Shown: positions 1-6,460 of the stretch, in pieces
Layout of the letters: every line of letters starts with the position of its first letter
Position numbering within the stretch: the stretch's first letter is position 1
NCBI GenBank assembly: GCA_020047815.1
Contig: JAIFNG010000114.1
Span: 1-42,583, forward strand
Direction of reading: 5' to 3'
DNA length: 42,583 nucleotides
Origin: Anaerolinea sp.
GTDB taxonomy: Bacteria > Chloroflexota > Anaerolineae > Anaerolineales > Villigracilaceae
The notes under the pieces: model-generated
The model's input: the letters and a program-made list of their open reading frames with translations, nothing else
Databases searched by the model: none
What the model was told of the DNA's origin: nothing
Made by a program: the position numbers and the translations under genes

Positions 1-43
1 CAAGGTTGGGAAGCATTTGATGTTTTAGATAGAGCATGAATAG

Positions 44-229
44 GAATTTTGGCAAAAGAAATTGGAGGGGAACAAGAAGCGGGATAAATTTGTAAATCGG
101 GAATTGCGGAAGATCGGTTGGGTGGTAGTCCGGGTGTGGGAGCATGAATTGAAGGACGCAAAGAAGGTCAGCGGGAAAATACAAAGGACTTTACACGTGA
201 AGGAAGGTCTGATTAAGGGGGATGCCTGA
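44..229 (+). pseudogene. 3' remnant of a Vsr-family (very short patch repair) endonuclease gene
   Basis: Reading codons from 44 to the TGA at 227-229 gives about 61 residues matching the C-terminal end of Vsr-type mismatch endonucleases: an EFW..KLEGN..RD segment, then RELRKIGWVVVRVWEHEL, which is the usual RD....L...GW.V...WE.EL ending of the fold. Vsr nicks beside T:G mismatches left by deamination of 5-methylcytosine and normally sits next to a cytosine methylase. The same frame is closed by TAG at 41-43 and again at 26-28, and no other frame continues the expected upstream motif, so the upstream part is lost or frameshifted. The window begins at base 1, so any further upstream part is unseen. 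Read as a decayed fragment, not a working gene. Confidence 0.6.
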
Positions 230-363
230 CAGGCAAAAGCGCAATGCCAGAGCAGAAAGACTACACGCAAATGGGCTTTTGGGGACCATGTGCGGCATGG
301 CATAAAAGACCGGCTGTGCGGCCAGCTTTTGAAGATCCCAAGCGTTTATTTTTTACAAAAAAT

Positions 364-503
364 AGATACAACTTCCTGCTCTGCATCGGTTTAGGTTGGT
401 TGTATCTTGTACCCCTTAAAGGGGGGACAAGATACAACCAACAACCTGCACAACCCAAAAATGGGATACAACAAATAATACAACCCAGATACAAGATACA
501 ACC
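364..503. repeat. GATACAAC repeat cluster with a 15-bp perfect inverted repeat
   Basis: TTGGTTGTATCTTGT (396-410) is the exact reverse complement of ACAAGATACAACCAA (427-441). The space between them can add a CCCCTT/AAGGGG extension, making one long hairpin. Further direct copies of GATACAAC lie at 364-371, 464-471 and 495-502, with a related AATACAACCC at 478. This is the only structured part of the roughly 650-base stretch between the Vsr remnant and ssb (230-877), in which I see no convincing gene. It may be a small palindromic mobile element or the scar of one; its nature is unknown. Confidence 0.55.
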
Positions 504-810
504 GGCATAAATTTTGGTTCATTTTTGGCTTTTTTGGACCTGCTTGTCAATGGCAGCGCCGGCCATTTTTCGCATAGGAAAACCAGGAAATCACCCGGAT
601 CACAAAGATCATTTCGCAGCCATCTTTTCGATTAAACACCCCTGCCCCGCCAAACATATCTTTGCCTTTTAAGGCTGGCCCATGCGGTCTGCCCTGCCTG
701 CTGAACATTTTTCATCCAACCCCGCGCGGTTCAATGCATTCACCCAACTCGCTTAAGGGAACATCCTGTCAATTACGTTAAAGTTTGGGACAAAACCGGC
801 AAGAAAGAGT

Positions 811-832
811 AAAATGATATTAGTATCATTTT
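811..832. promoter_or_regulatory. 9-bp palindrome upstream of ssb
   Basis: AAAATGATA (811-819) and TATCATTTT (824-832) form a perfect 9-bp inverted repeat around TTAG. It lies about 45 bases before the ssb start and overlaps the AT-rich DNA where a promoter would be expected (TAAAAT at 810-815). It could be an operator or simply the -10 region; no regulator can be assigned. Confidence 0.35.
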
Positions 833-833
833 C

Positions 834-852
834 CCCGCCGTATTTCGGCGGG
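834..852 (+). promoter_or_regulatory. GC-rich hairpin in the ssb leader
   Basis: CCCGCCG (834-840), loop TATTT, CGGCGGG (846-852): a perfect 7-bp stem placed just before the ssb ribosome binding site (AAGGAG near 864). There is no T-run after it, so it is not a typical terminator. It may stabilise or modulate the ssb mRNA leader. Confidence 0.35.
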
Positions 853-877
853 TACCTTAACCCAAGGAGAAAATCCC

Positions 878-1309
878 ATGTACCATACCATCATAGTTGT
901 CGGCAATGTAGGCAAAGACCCCGAGATGCGCTACACCCCCTCGGGACAGGCGGTGACATCTTTTTCTGTTGCAACAAGCCGCCAGTACACTGCCGGAAAC
1001 GGCGAACAAGTGAAAGAGACCATTTGGTTCCGCGTTTCCACCTGGGGGAAAACCGCAGAAGCCTGCAACCAGTATGTGAAAAAAGGCTCCAAGGTGCTGG
1101 TGGAAGGACGCCTCACTCCTGATAAAACCACAGGCGGACCGCGCATCTGGACCAAGCAGGACGGAACCGCCGGTTCCTCTTTTGAAATTACAGCCGTCAC
1201 CGTGCGCTTTCTTTCCACCCGGGGCGAGGCTGGTGAAAGCGGACCCATTTCCGGCGGCGGACACATGGACATGGCTGAACTTCCTCCCGAGGATGATATT
1301 CCGTTCTAA
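878..1309 (+). CDS. ssb: single-stranded DNA-binding protein
   Basis: A 143-residue SSB that coats single-stranded DNA in replication, recombination and repair. The N-terminal OB fold is recognisable from the start (VGNVGKDPEMRYTPSG, then VATSR, ETIWFRVSTWGKTAE, VLVEGRL). A short glycine-rich linker follows near residues 120-130, and the chain ends in the acidic tip PPEDDIPF that recruits repair and replication partners. The length is short but normal for non-proteobacterial SSBs. The ATG has an AAGGAGA ribosome binding site about 8 bases upstream. It is the first gene of a plus-strand run, followed 51 bases later by a DUF3467 gene; it does not have the common rpsF/rpsR neighbours. Confidence 0.95.
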   Translation: MYHTIIVVGNVGKDPEMRYTPSGQAVTSFSVATSRQYTAGNGEQVKETIWFRVSTWGKTAEACNQYVKKGSKVLVEGRLTPDKTTGGPRIWTKQDGTAGSSFEITAVTVRFLSTRGEAGESGPISGGGHMDMAELPPEDDIPF

Positions 1310-1360
1310 GCACATCATGGATGCCGAGATCTTAAAATTTAGCAGACCCGAACATATATT

Positions 1361-1714
1361 ATGGATGCTTCCATGACCACCCCCCCAACCCCTCCCAAGC
1401 CCGCAGGCCCCACCCTTGACCTGCCTGCCGACCTTGACACGGTATACGCCAACCTTGCGCGCATTGCCCACTCCCCGGCTGATATTGTGCTGGATTTCGC
1501 CCATCTGCTGCCGGGTGAAACAAAAGCCAGAGTCCGCGCGCGCGTGGTGATGACCCCGGTCAGCGCCAAATTGCTGGTCAAAGCCCTGGTCGAAAACCTT
1601 GCGCGCTACGAAACCGCCTTTGGCGAGATCCACCTGCCAACCAACAACTCGCTCGCAGACAATCTCTTCCGCCCCTTTCAACAACCGCCTGAAGAACCCA
1701 AAGGCAAGGCCTAG
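1361..1714 (+). CDS. DUF3467-family protein
   Basis: A 117-residue soluble protein resembling DUF3467 (my recognition of the pattern). After a proline-rich start, residues 28-100 show the layout typical of that family: VYANLARIAHSPADIVLDFAH, a basic RARVVMTPVSAKLLVKALVENL stretch and a YE..FGEI.LP end. Its biochemical role is not established. The start is uncertain: ATG at 1361 or at 1373 (MTTPP), neither with a clear ribosome binding site. It lies between ssb and a translin-like gene on the same strand, which suggests a nucleic-acid context but proves nothing. Confidence 0.7.
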   Translation: MDASMTTPPTPPKPAGPTLDLPADLDTVYANLARIAHSPADIVLDFAHLLPGETKARVRARVVMTPVSAKLLVKALVENLARYETAFGEIHLPTNNSLADNLFRPFQQPPEEPKGKA

Positions 1715-1747
1715 CCGGTCATTGGTCGAAGATCGTTGAAATTCACC

Positions 1748-1783
1748 CCGCTCTGTCAGAGGGACCACCCCCTGACAGAGCGG
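1748..1783. repeat. 11-bp inverted repeat between the DUF3467 and translin genes
   Basis: CCGCTCTGTCA (1748-1758) and TGACAGAGCGG (1773-1783) are perfect reverse complements separated by 14 bases. The plus strand continues CTAAAGTTAATC, so there is no real T-run and it is only a weak terminator candidate. It fills part of the 242-base gap between two genes; the rest of the gap shows nothing recognisable. Confidence 0.5.
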
Positions 1784-1956
1784 CTAAAGTTAATCAATAC
1801 GCTCCAGGCATCACGGCAAATTTTCTCATCGTCATTTTCAAATTTCACATTCACAACAAAACCCGGGCCGCAGCGCACATTTGCCCACACCGCCGCCCGC
1901 AGCATTCCGCCCCACCCTCCGGGGTGGACCCAGCTGAGGAGCTTTTGGAAAAAACC

Positions 1957-2634
1957 ATGCATAAACTTGAACAGATCACAGACCGCATACGAAAGACCTT
2001 TGACGCGCGCACATCAGCGCGCGACCACGCCCTGGCGCTGGCGCGTCAACTCACCCGCTCCTGCTCACTTGCCATTCGCGCCGTGCATCGTGAAGAAGCC
2101 GACACCATGAACAACCACCTGCAGGAGGCGCGTCAAATGGCGGATACGCTGCGCGACTCGCTGGCAGCCCACCCCGATCTTTTTTATGCGGGCTATACCC
2201 AGGATGCGTTAAAGGAATTTGTGGAAGCGAACGTCACCTGCGCGCTGATCCGCAACGAACCGCTTCAGACACCCGAAGAACTGGTGGTTGAACCCTCGAC
2301 CTATCTCAACGGGTTGGCGGAAGTGGTCGGGGAACTGCGCCGCCGCAGTCTGGACATCCTGCGCCATGGCTATTCACCGGAAGTGGAACGCCTGCTGGGC
2401 ATCATGGATGAGATCTATTCCATCATGGTCACCATGGATTATCCTGATGCCATCACCAACGGCCTGCGCCGTCAGACCGACCTGGCGCGCGGCATCATCG
2501 AAAAGACGCGCGGAGATATCACCTTCAGCCTGCGCGGAGAGCATCTCACCCAGGCCATCAGCCGGCTGAGCGCCCAATTGAATAACGACCATCCAAACGA
2601 CCCGGCAGCAAAAGACCAGGAACGGCATGGCTAA
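1957..2634 (+). CDS. translin-family protein (predicted RNA/ssDNA-binding)
   Basis: A 225-residue, mostly helical protein of the translin family (COG2178 type). Eukaryotic translin binds RNA and single-stranded DNA and, with TRAX, forms the C3PO ribonuclease. The family core is clear in the second half: YTQDALKEFVEA, then YLNGLAEVVGELRRRSLDIL, LLGIMDEIYSIMVTMDYPD and LRRQTDLARGIIEKTRGDIT. I chose ATG 1957 (MHKLEQIT), which has GAGGAG about 15 bases upstream; a GTG at 1924 would add 11 residues without a ribosome binding site. The gene overlaps the next one by 8 bases, indicating coupled translation. Whether this bacterial member cuts RNA cannot be told from sequence. Confidence 0.8.
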   Translation: MHKLEQITDRIRKTFDARTSARDHALALARQLTRSCSLAIRAVHREEADTMNNHLQEARQMADTLRDSLAAHPDLFYAGYTQDALKEFVEANVTCALIRNEPLQTPEELVVEPSTYLNGLAEVVGELRRRSLDILRHGYSPEVERLLGIMDEIYSIMVTMDYPDAITNGLRRQTDLARGIIEKTRGDITFSLRGEHLTQAISRLSAQLNNDHPNDPAAKDQERHG

Positions 2635-3241
2635 AGGTGGTCGTCGTTATCCGCTGGTCGTCTATACCCGCATGATGGACCGCTGGGGACCCGCGATCCT
2701 TTTTCTGGGGCTGGCCCTGCTGGCCCTGGCCTGGGCGCTGCGCACCTGGGGATTTGAAGACTGGCGCTGGCTGGCGTTCGTCAGTATCGGCGGGCTGAAC
2801 CTGTTCGCTGGAACGATGGTCATGCTCCTGCGCAAAAGCGCATACGTGCAGCCATTCAGCGACCACCTGCGGCTGGCAACCCCCTTCCTGCGCCTGAATA
2901 TTTCATACAAAAGATTTCTGCGCGCAACATCCGCCAATATGGCCACCCTGTTCCCGCTGCAGAGCGTATCAGGCTGGCGGGCGGAGATCATCGAACCCCT
3001 GGCAAAAATGACCGCGCTTGTGATCGAATTGAACGGCTACCCCATGCCTCAATCCTCCCTGCGCCTGTTCCTGTCACCGCTCTTCTTCAAGGACAACACC
3101 CCGCACTTTGTGATCCTGGTTGACGACTGGATGAAGTTCAGCAACGAACTGGGAAGCATGCGCGCAGGTCCGGGCCCTTCCGCACCGGCGCCAAAACGCA
3201 ACAACTCGATCCTTTCCCGCCTGCCGGGCAAAGACAAATGA
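2627..3241 (+). CDS. two-helix membrane protein of unknown function
   Basis: A 204-residue protein I do not recognise. Residues about 22-40 (GPAILFLGLALLALAWAL) and 47-68 (WLAFVSIGGLNLFAGTMVMLL) form two membrane helices with a short loop. The remaining ~135 residues are soluble and probably cytoplasmic; they contain a PLQSVSGWRAEIIEPLAKMTALVIEL stretch reminiscent of small PH-like folds, but this is only an impression. The C-terminus is basic and proline-rich. It overlaps the translin gene by 8 bases and the next gene by 4 (ATGA), so it belongs to a tightly coupled operon. Confidence 0.75.
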   Translation: MAKGGRRYPLVVYTRMMDRWGPAILFLGLALLALAWALRTWGFEDWRWLAFVSIGGLNLFAGTMVMLLRKSAYVQPFSDHLRLATPFLRLNISYKRFLRATSANMATLFPLQSVSGWRAEIIEPLAKMTALVIELNGYPMPQSSLRLFLSPLFFKDNTPHFVILVDDWMKFSNELGSMRAGPGPSAPAPKRNNSILSRLPGKDK

Positions 3242-3837
3242 ATATTTATTTTGCATGTTCCATTACCGGCGGACGTGAGTTTGAAGCCGCCTACCAGCAG
3301 ATCGTCAGCGCGCTCACAGCGGACGGTCACGAGATCCCCACTTCGCACCTGACGCGCTCTGATGTGCTGGAAAATGAGCGTGAACTGACAGCGCAGGATG
3401 TTTATGAACGCGACACGAACTGGATCAGGGAATGTGACGTACTGATCGCAGAGGTCAGCGCGCCATCCCACGGGGTGGGATATGAAATTGGTTTTGCCTT
3501 GAATATTGGGAAGCCCGTGCTGTGTCTTCATCACCAGCAGCGCAGGGTGTCAAAAATGATCAGCGGGAACCCGGACCCCGCGCTCAGTGTTCTGGCGTAT
3601 AACTATTTCATGACATTTATCGGTGTGAAAAATAATCGAACGGGTTTATTATGGGGGCGGAGACAAAACAGACACCTCCTCCTGTCTCCTCCTTTGGCGA
3701 AAGTTGCCGCTGAGTTCTCCCTCAGCGGCAACGTTTTTAAATGTTCATTTGATGGATCAGAGAGGGATGCCCCCGTCAAAACCCTAGTCCTGGGCGGGGA
3801 GAAGCACGATAAAAGCCGACCCCTTCCCGATGATTGA
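3238..3837 (+). CDS. Rcl/DNPH1-like 2'-deoxynucleoside 5'-phosphate N-hydrolase, C-terminus probably altered
   Basis: Residues 1-125 match the Rcl (DNPH1)/nucleoside deoxyribosyltransferase fold: IYFACSITGGR at the start, a VYERD..WIRECDVLIAEVS strand, then PSHGVGYEIGFALNIGKPVLCL and SKMISGNP. Such enzymes cleave the N-glycosidic bond of deoxynucleoside monophosphates, cleaning nucleotide pools. Family members are usually about 130-155 residues; this frame runs to 199. The last ~70 residues look unlike the family, run straight through a terminator at 3703-3738 and overlap the convergent kinase gene by 54 bases. One extra T in the TTT run at 3606-3608 would give a tail of about 8 residues ending at TAA 3633-3635. 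So a frameshift is likely. The start ATG overlaps the upstream stop (ATGA). Confidence 0.75.
   Translation: MNIYFACSITGGREFEAAYQQIVSALTADGHEIPTSHLTRSDVLENERELTAQDVYERDTNWIRECDVLIAEVSAPSHGVGYEIGFALNIGKPVLCLHHQQRRVSKMISGNPDPALSVLAYNYFMTFIGVKNNRTGLLWGRRQNRHLLLSPPLAKVAAEFSLSGNVFKCSFDGSERDAPVKTLVLGGEKHDKSRPLPDD
3703..3738 (+). terminator. intrinsic terminator at the end of the ssb-to-rcl operon
   Basis: GTTGCCGCTGAG (3703-3714), loop TTCTCC, CTCAGCGGCAAC (3721-3732), then GTTTTTAAA: a perfect 12-bp stem with a T-run on the plus strand. On the minus strand only a short CTTT follows, so it is mainly a plus-strand terminator, though it also lies 46 bases beyond the convergent kinase stop. It lies inside the open frame of the Rcl-like gene. 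Confidence 0.85.
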
Positions 3838-5232
3838 TTCCACCCACACCCGGCCCTGATGGCTGTCCACGATGGATTTGACAATTGCCAGTCCCAGGCC
3901 CGAGCCTTCCGCTCCGCCAATGGCATTGGAAGCGCGGTAAAACTTCTCGAACACGCGTCCCTGTTCCTCGGGCGGGATGCCCATCCCGGTATCCTCCACC
4001 CGAATAATGATCTGGTCACCCTGCATGGACACATTCACATAGACACTGCCTTCAACCGGCGTATATTTAATGGCATTTCCAACCAGGTTGTCCAGCATCT
4101 GGCGGATGCGAATGGGGTTGGCGCGCAGCGCCTTCAAATTATGGGCAACATCCACGACCAGGTTGATCTTTTTTTGCCGGATCTGATTCTCGAAGATGTC
4201 CAGCGAGTATTTCATGACATTTTCAAGATGGACGACTTCACGGCGCGTGTCAAAGCCCGCATCAAGACGACCGAGATCCAGCAGGTCATTCACCAGCGTG
4301 GTCATGTGTTGAATACTGCCCTGCAAACGCCGCATGAACTCTTCCTGGTTTGGGTTAAGCGGACCGGTCCGATGGATCAATTCTGTATAACCCAGGATGG
4401 CCGTCAGGGGGGAGCGCAGGTCGTGTGAAACCGTGTGAATAAAATCGCTCTTCAGGCGGTCAAGTTCCTTAAGATAGGAAATATCCTGCATGGTCACAGC
4501 CGCGCCAATTTGGGGAATGGGGGTATATTGCGCGTTGTAAACACGCCCGTCATCAAAATTGATCTCGTGATATTTCAGGGGGCCGTCGCTTGCGCGCATC
4601 AACAAAGCATTCAAGTCTTCGTTCGGAATTGAAGTGCCAAGCGGTTTGCCAGTCAGGTCGCTGCCATCCAGATTGAAAATATCACGCACAGCGCGATTGA
4701 CCAGCAGGATGTTCCTGTTCCTGTCCATCACGATCACACCATCCTGGATATTCCCGATGATGATCTCCAGCTTTTGCCGCTCCGCTTCAGAGAAGTCCGC
4801 TTTTTCAACCAGCGATGAGGTGGTACGCCGTACCTCTCGCCGCAGCCAATCCCCCAGTTTTCTGGCGCGCGCAAGGCTTCTTTGAACTTCATCAACGACA
4901 TCCGCCATCACCAGCGGGGGAGAAAAATAGCCGCTCAAGCCCGTTTTGACCACGGACCTGGCCAGGGCGGTTGAATCGCGTTCGGCATATAAAATGATCG
5001 GCAGGGTGGGGAAACGCTCCAGGACTTCCAGTGAGATCGAAAAACCATCCTGTCCTGAAAATTTTTCACCAATGATCAGCAATGCAGGAATGGCTTCATG
5101 GGTTGATCGATCCAGCCCTGTACGATCATGCGCAACGGCAACTACAAAGCCAGCCGCAGACAAGGCGCGTTCCATCAGATCCAAAATTGGAGACGGGTTT
5201 AAAGCAAGTAATATCAGGTCCTGTTTCGCCAT
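3784..5232 (-). CDS. hybrid sensor histidine kinase with N-terminal pseudo-receiver and PAS domain
   Basis: A 482-residue cytoplasmic kinase. Residues 4-120 have a receiver-like fold, but the phosphoacceptor position is Gly55 (LLIIGEKFSG) and the conserved Lys is missing (YFSPPL), so it should not accept phosphate. A PAS domain follows (about 155-255: IIGNIQDGVIVMDRNRNI). Then comes HisKA, with His270 in FIHTVSHDLRSPL, and HATPase_c with an N box (DNLVGNAIKYTP), G1 (DTGMGIPPEEQG), an F box (FEKFYR) and G2 (GSGLGLAIVKSI), all intact. I chose ATG 5232 because the fold begins there and AGGAAA lies upstream; an in-frame ATG at 5328 would overlap the preceding gene. It starts 22 bases after that pseudo-receiver/GAF gene. 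There are no membrane segments, so it senses something inside the cell. Confidence 0.9.
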   Translation of the reverse strand: MAKQDLILLALNPSPILDLMERALSAAGFVVAVAHDRTGLDRSTHEAIPALLIIGEKFSGQDGFSISLEVLERFPTLPIILYAERDSTALARSVVKTGLSGYFSPPLVMADVVDEVQRSLARARKLGDWLRREVRRTTSSLVEKADFSEAERQKLEIIIGNIQDGVIVMDRNRNILLVNRAVRDIFNLDGSDLTGKPLGTSIPNEDLNALLMRASDGPLKYHEINFDDGRVYNAQYTPIPQIGAAVTMQDISYLKELDRLKSDFIHTVSHDLRSPLTAILGYTELIHRTGPLNPNQEEFMRRLQGSIQHMTTLVNDLLDLGRLDAGFDTRREVVHLENVMKYSLDIFENQIRQKKINLVVDVAHNLKALRANPIRIRQMLDNLVGNAIKYTPVEGSVYVNVSMQGDQIIIRVEDTGMGIPPEEQGRVFEKFYRASNAIGGAEGSGLGLAIVKSIVDSHQGRVWVESIIGKGSAFIVLLPAQD

Positions 5233-5254
5233 ACGTTCGAATATTATTTCCTGT

Positions 5255-6409
5255 TCATGAAGCGGGGGGAACCATGGATCTTTCAGAAGATCGTGCAAGC
5301 CTTTGCAAGGCCGCCTGAACTGATTCAAGCGCCTTTCGTTGTTCAGGGGTCAGGGATCCCATGGTCCCTGTCAACATTAAATTGAGCGGATAGCCCGCCA
5401 CCTGCAATTCATTGCGGATCAAAGCACGCACCGACTCCAGCGCGGCAAAATGAGAATTCTCTCCTGTGCGCGCACTTTCGGCGGTTTTTTCCAGGGCATG
5501 GAACAAACGCGCATTGACCAGGGAGATGGATGCAAAATCCGCCATTGCCTCGAGCAGGACCTGCGTATCACGGGCGATCTCCCTGTCCACCTTGCGGACA
5601 ACGAGCAGCAGCCCGATCACTTCATTTTTGATCTTGATCGGGATCACGGCAATGGACCTGCCCAGGGTCGAGACCTTCAGCTTTTGCAGCGGAGCGCCGC
5701 TCATGACCAGGCTCTCTCCTGAAAGCGCCACCAGCGAGCTGATGCCGTCATCCACCGGCTGGTTCATTTTCCTGGCCCATGAGTCAGGCAGATTGCGCTG
5801 TGCGCGAAGCAAAAAAGCCTTGCTGCGTTCTTCGCGCAGCAAAACCCAGCACATGTTCGCCTCTGCCAGCTGCTGAACGCTTTCCAGGAACATGTCAAAC
5901 AGCACACGCTGGTCGGTGACAGATACAACGGCCTTTGCCGTGGATAGAATGGTGGTCAGGTCGCGCAGCTTATGCTGCAGCTCGTCATTCGCCGCCTTTA
6001 GCTGGCGATCCAGTTTTTGGCGCTCACGCGCCTCCCGGGTCTGACCCAGGGCGCGCTCGACGATCGAAACCACTTCCGCATCCCGCAGGGGCCAGAAGAT
6101 GACATCGGTCGCGCCGAGCCGAAAGGCTTGAATGGCGTCGGTTTCCTGCCCTTTTTCAGCGATCACGATCACAGGGGTCTTTACCCCCTGCGCGTTTAAC
6201 GCGGCTAGCATGTCTTTTCCACTTAAGCCTGGAAAATTTAAATTGGCGAGAATTAAACTGGGAGCGGACTGAATCGCAAATTTGATCGCAGAGGCGGCAT
6301 CGCCGACCACAGTCACCCGGTAACCAAGCGGCTGTAACGATTGTCTGCCGATCAAGTCGGCAATATCTGGATCGCTTTCAACAATGAGAATTTGTTCCCC
6401 GGATGCCAT
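5255..6409 (-). CDS. pseudo-receiver plus GAF domain signalling protein
   Basis: A 384-residue soluble protein. Residues 6-125 are a CheY-like domain (ILIVESDPDIADLI; P..LILANLNFPGLSG), but the phosphoacceptor Asp is Asn56 and the conserved Lys is replaced by Trp106 (FWPL). A coiled-coil linker (about 130-160) leads to a GAF domain (about 160-315), probably binding a small ligand or a partner. A helical tail ends near LTPEQRKALESVQAAL. I chose ATG 6407-6409, which has AAAGGA 8-10 bases upstream. The gene is divergent from a glycosyltransferase across 51 bases and sits directly upstream of a histidine kinase that also carries a degenerate receiver. Together they look like one signalling unit, with GAF and PAS as sensors. 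No phosphorylatable response regulator is nearby. Confidence 0.85.
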   Translation of the reverse strand: MASGEQILIVESDPDIADLIGRQSLQPLGYRVTVVGDAASAIKFAIQSAPSLILANLNFPGLSGKDMLAALNAQGVKTPVIVIAEKGQETDAIQAFRLGATDVIFWPLRDAEVVSIVERALGQTREARERQKLDRQLKAANDELQHKLRDLTTILSTAKAVVSVTDQRVLFDMFLESVQQLAEANMCWVLLREERSKAFLLRAQRNLPDSWARKMNQPVDDGISSLVALSGESLVMSGAPLQKLKVSTLGRSIAVIPIKIKNEVIGLLLVVRKVDREIARDTQVLLEAMADFASISLVNARLFHALEKTAESARTGENSHFAALESVRALIRNELQVAGYPLNLMLTGTMGSLTPEQRKALESVQAALQRLARSSERSMVPPAS

Positions 6410-6447
6410 GCATGTTTTCCTTTGGGCGATTCTATCACCTTTTCGAT

Positions 6448-6453
6448 TACAAT
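6448..6453 (+). promoter_or_regulatory. -10 box of the glycosyltransferase gene
   Basis: TACAAT ends 7 bases before the ATG at 6461, so transcription would start at or next to the start codon. No ribosome binding site is present between them. The -35 is not obvious. In the same 51-base divergent gap the minus strand has TAGAAT (6429-6434), a -10 candidate for the GAF protein gene. Confidence 0.5.
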
Positions 6454-6460
6454 CGTTCCC

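Noticed and set aside
857..1768. Long minus-strand open frame (303 codons) across ssb and the DUF3467 gene
   Set aside because: It lies antisense to two recognisable genes, its translation has no known motif and it is typical of shadow frames in GC-rich DNA.
1924..1956. GTG start extending the translin gene by 11 codons
   Set aside because: No ribosome binding site before the GTG and the extra residues are not family-like; ATG 1957 preferred, though not certain.
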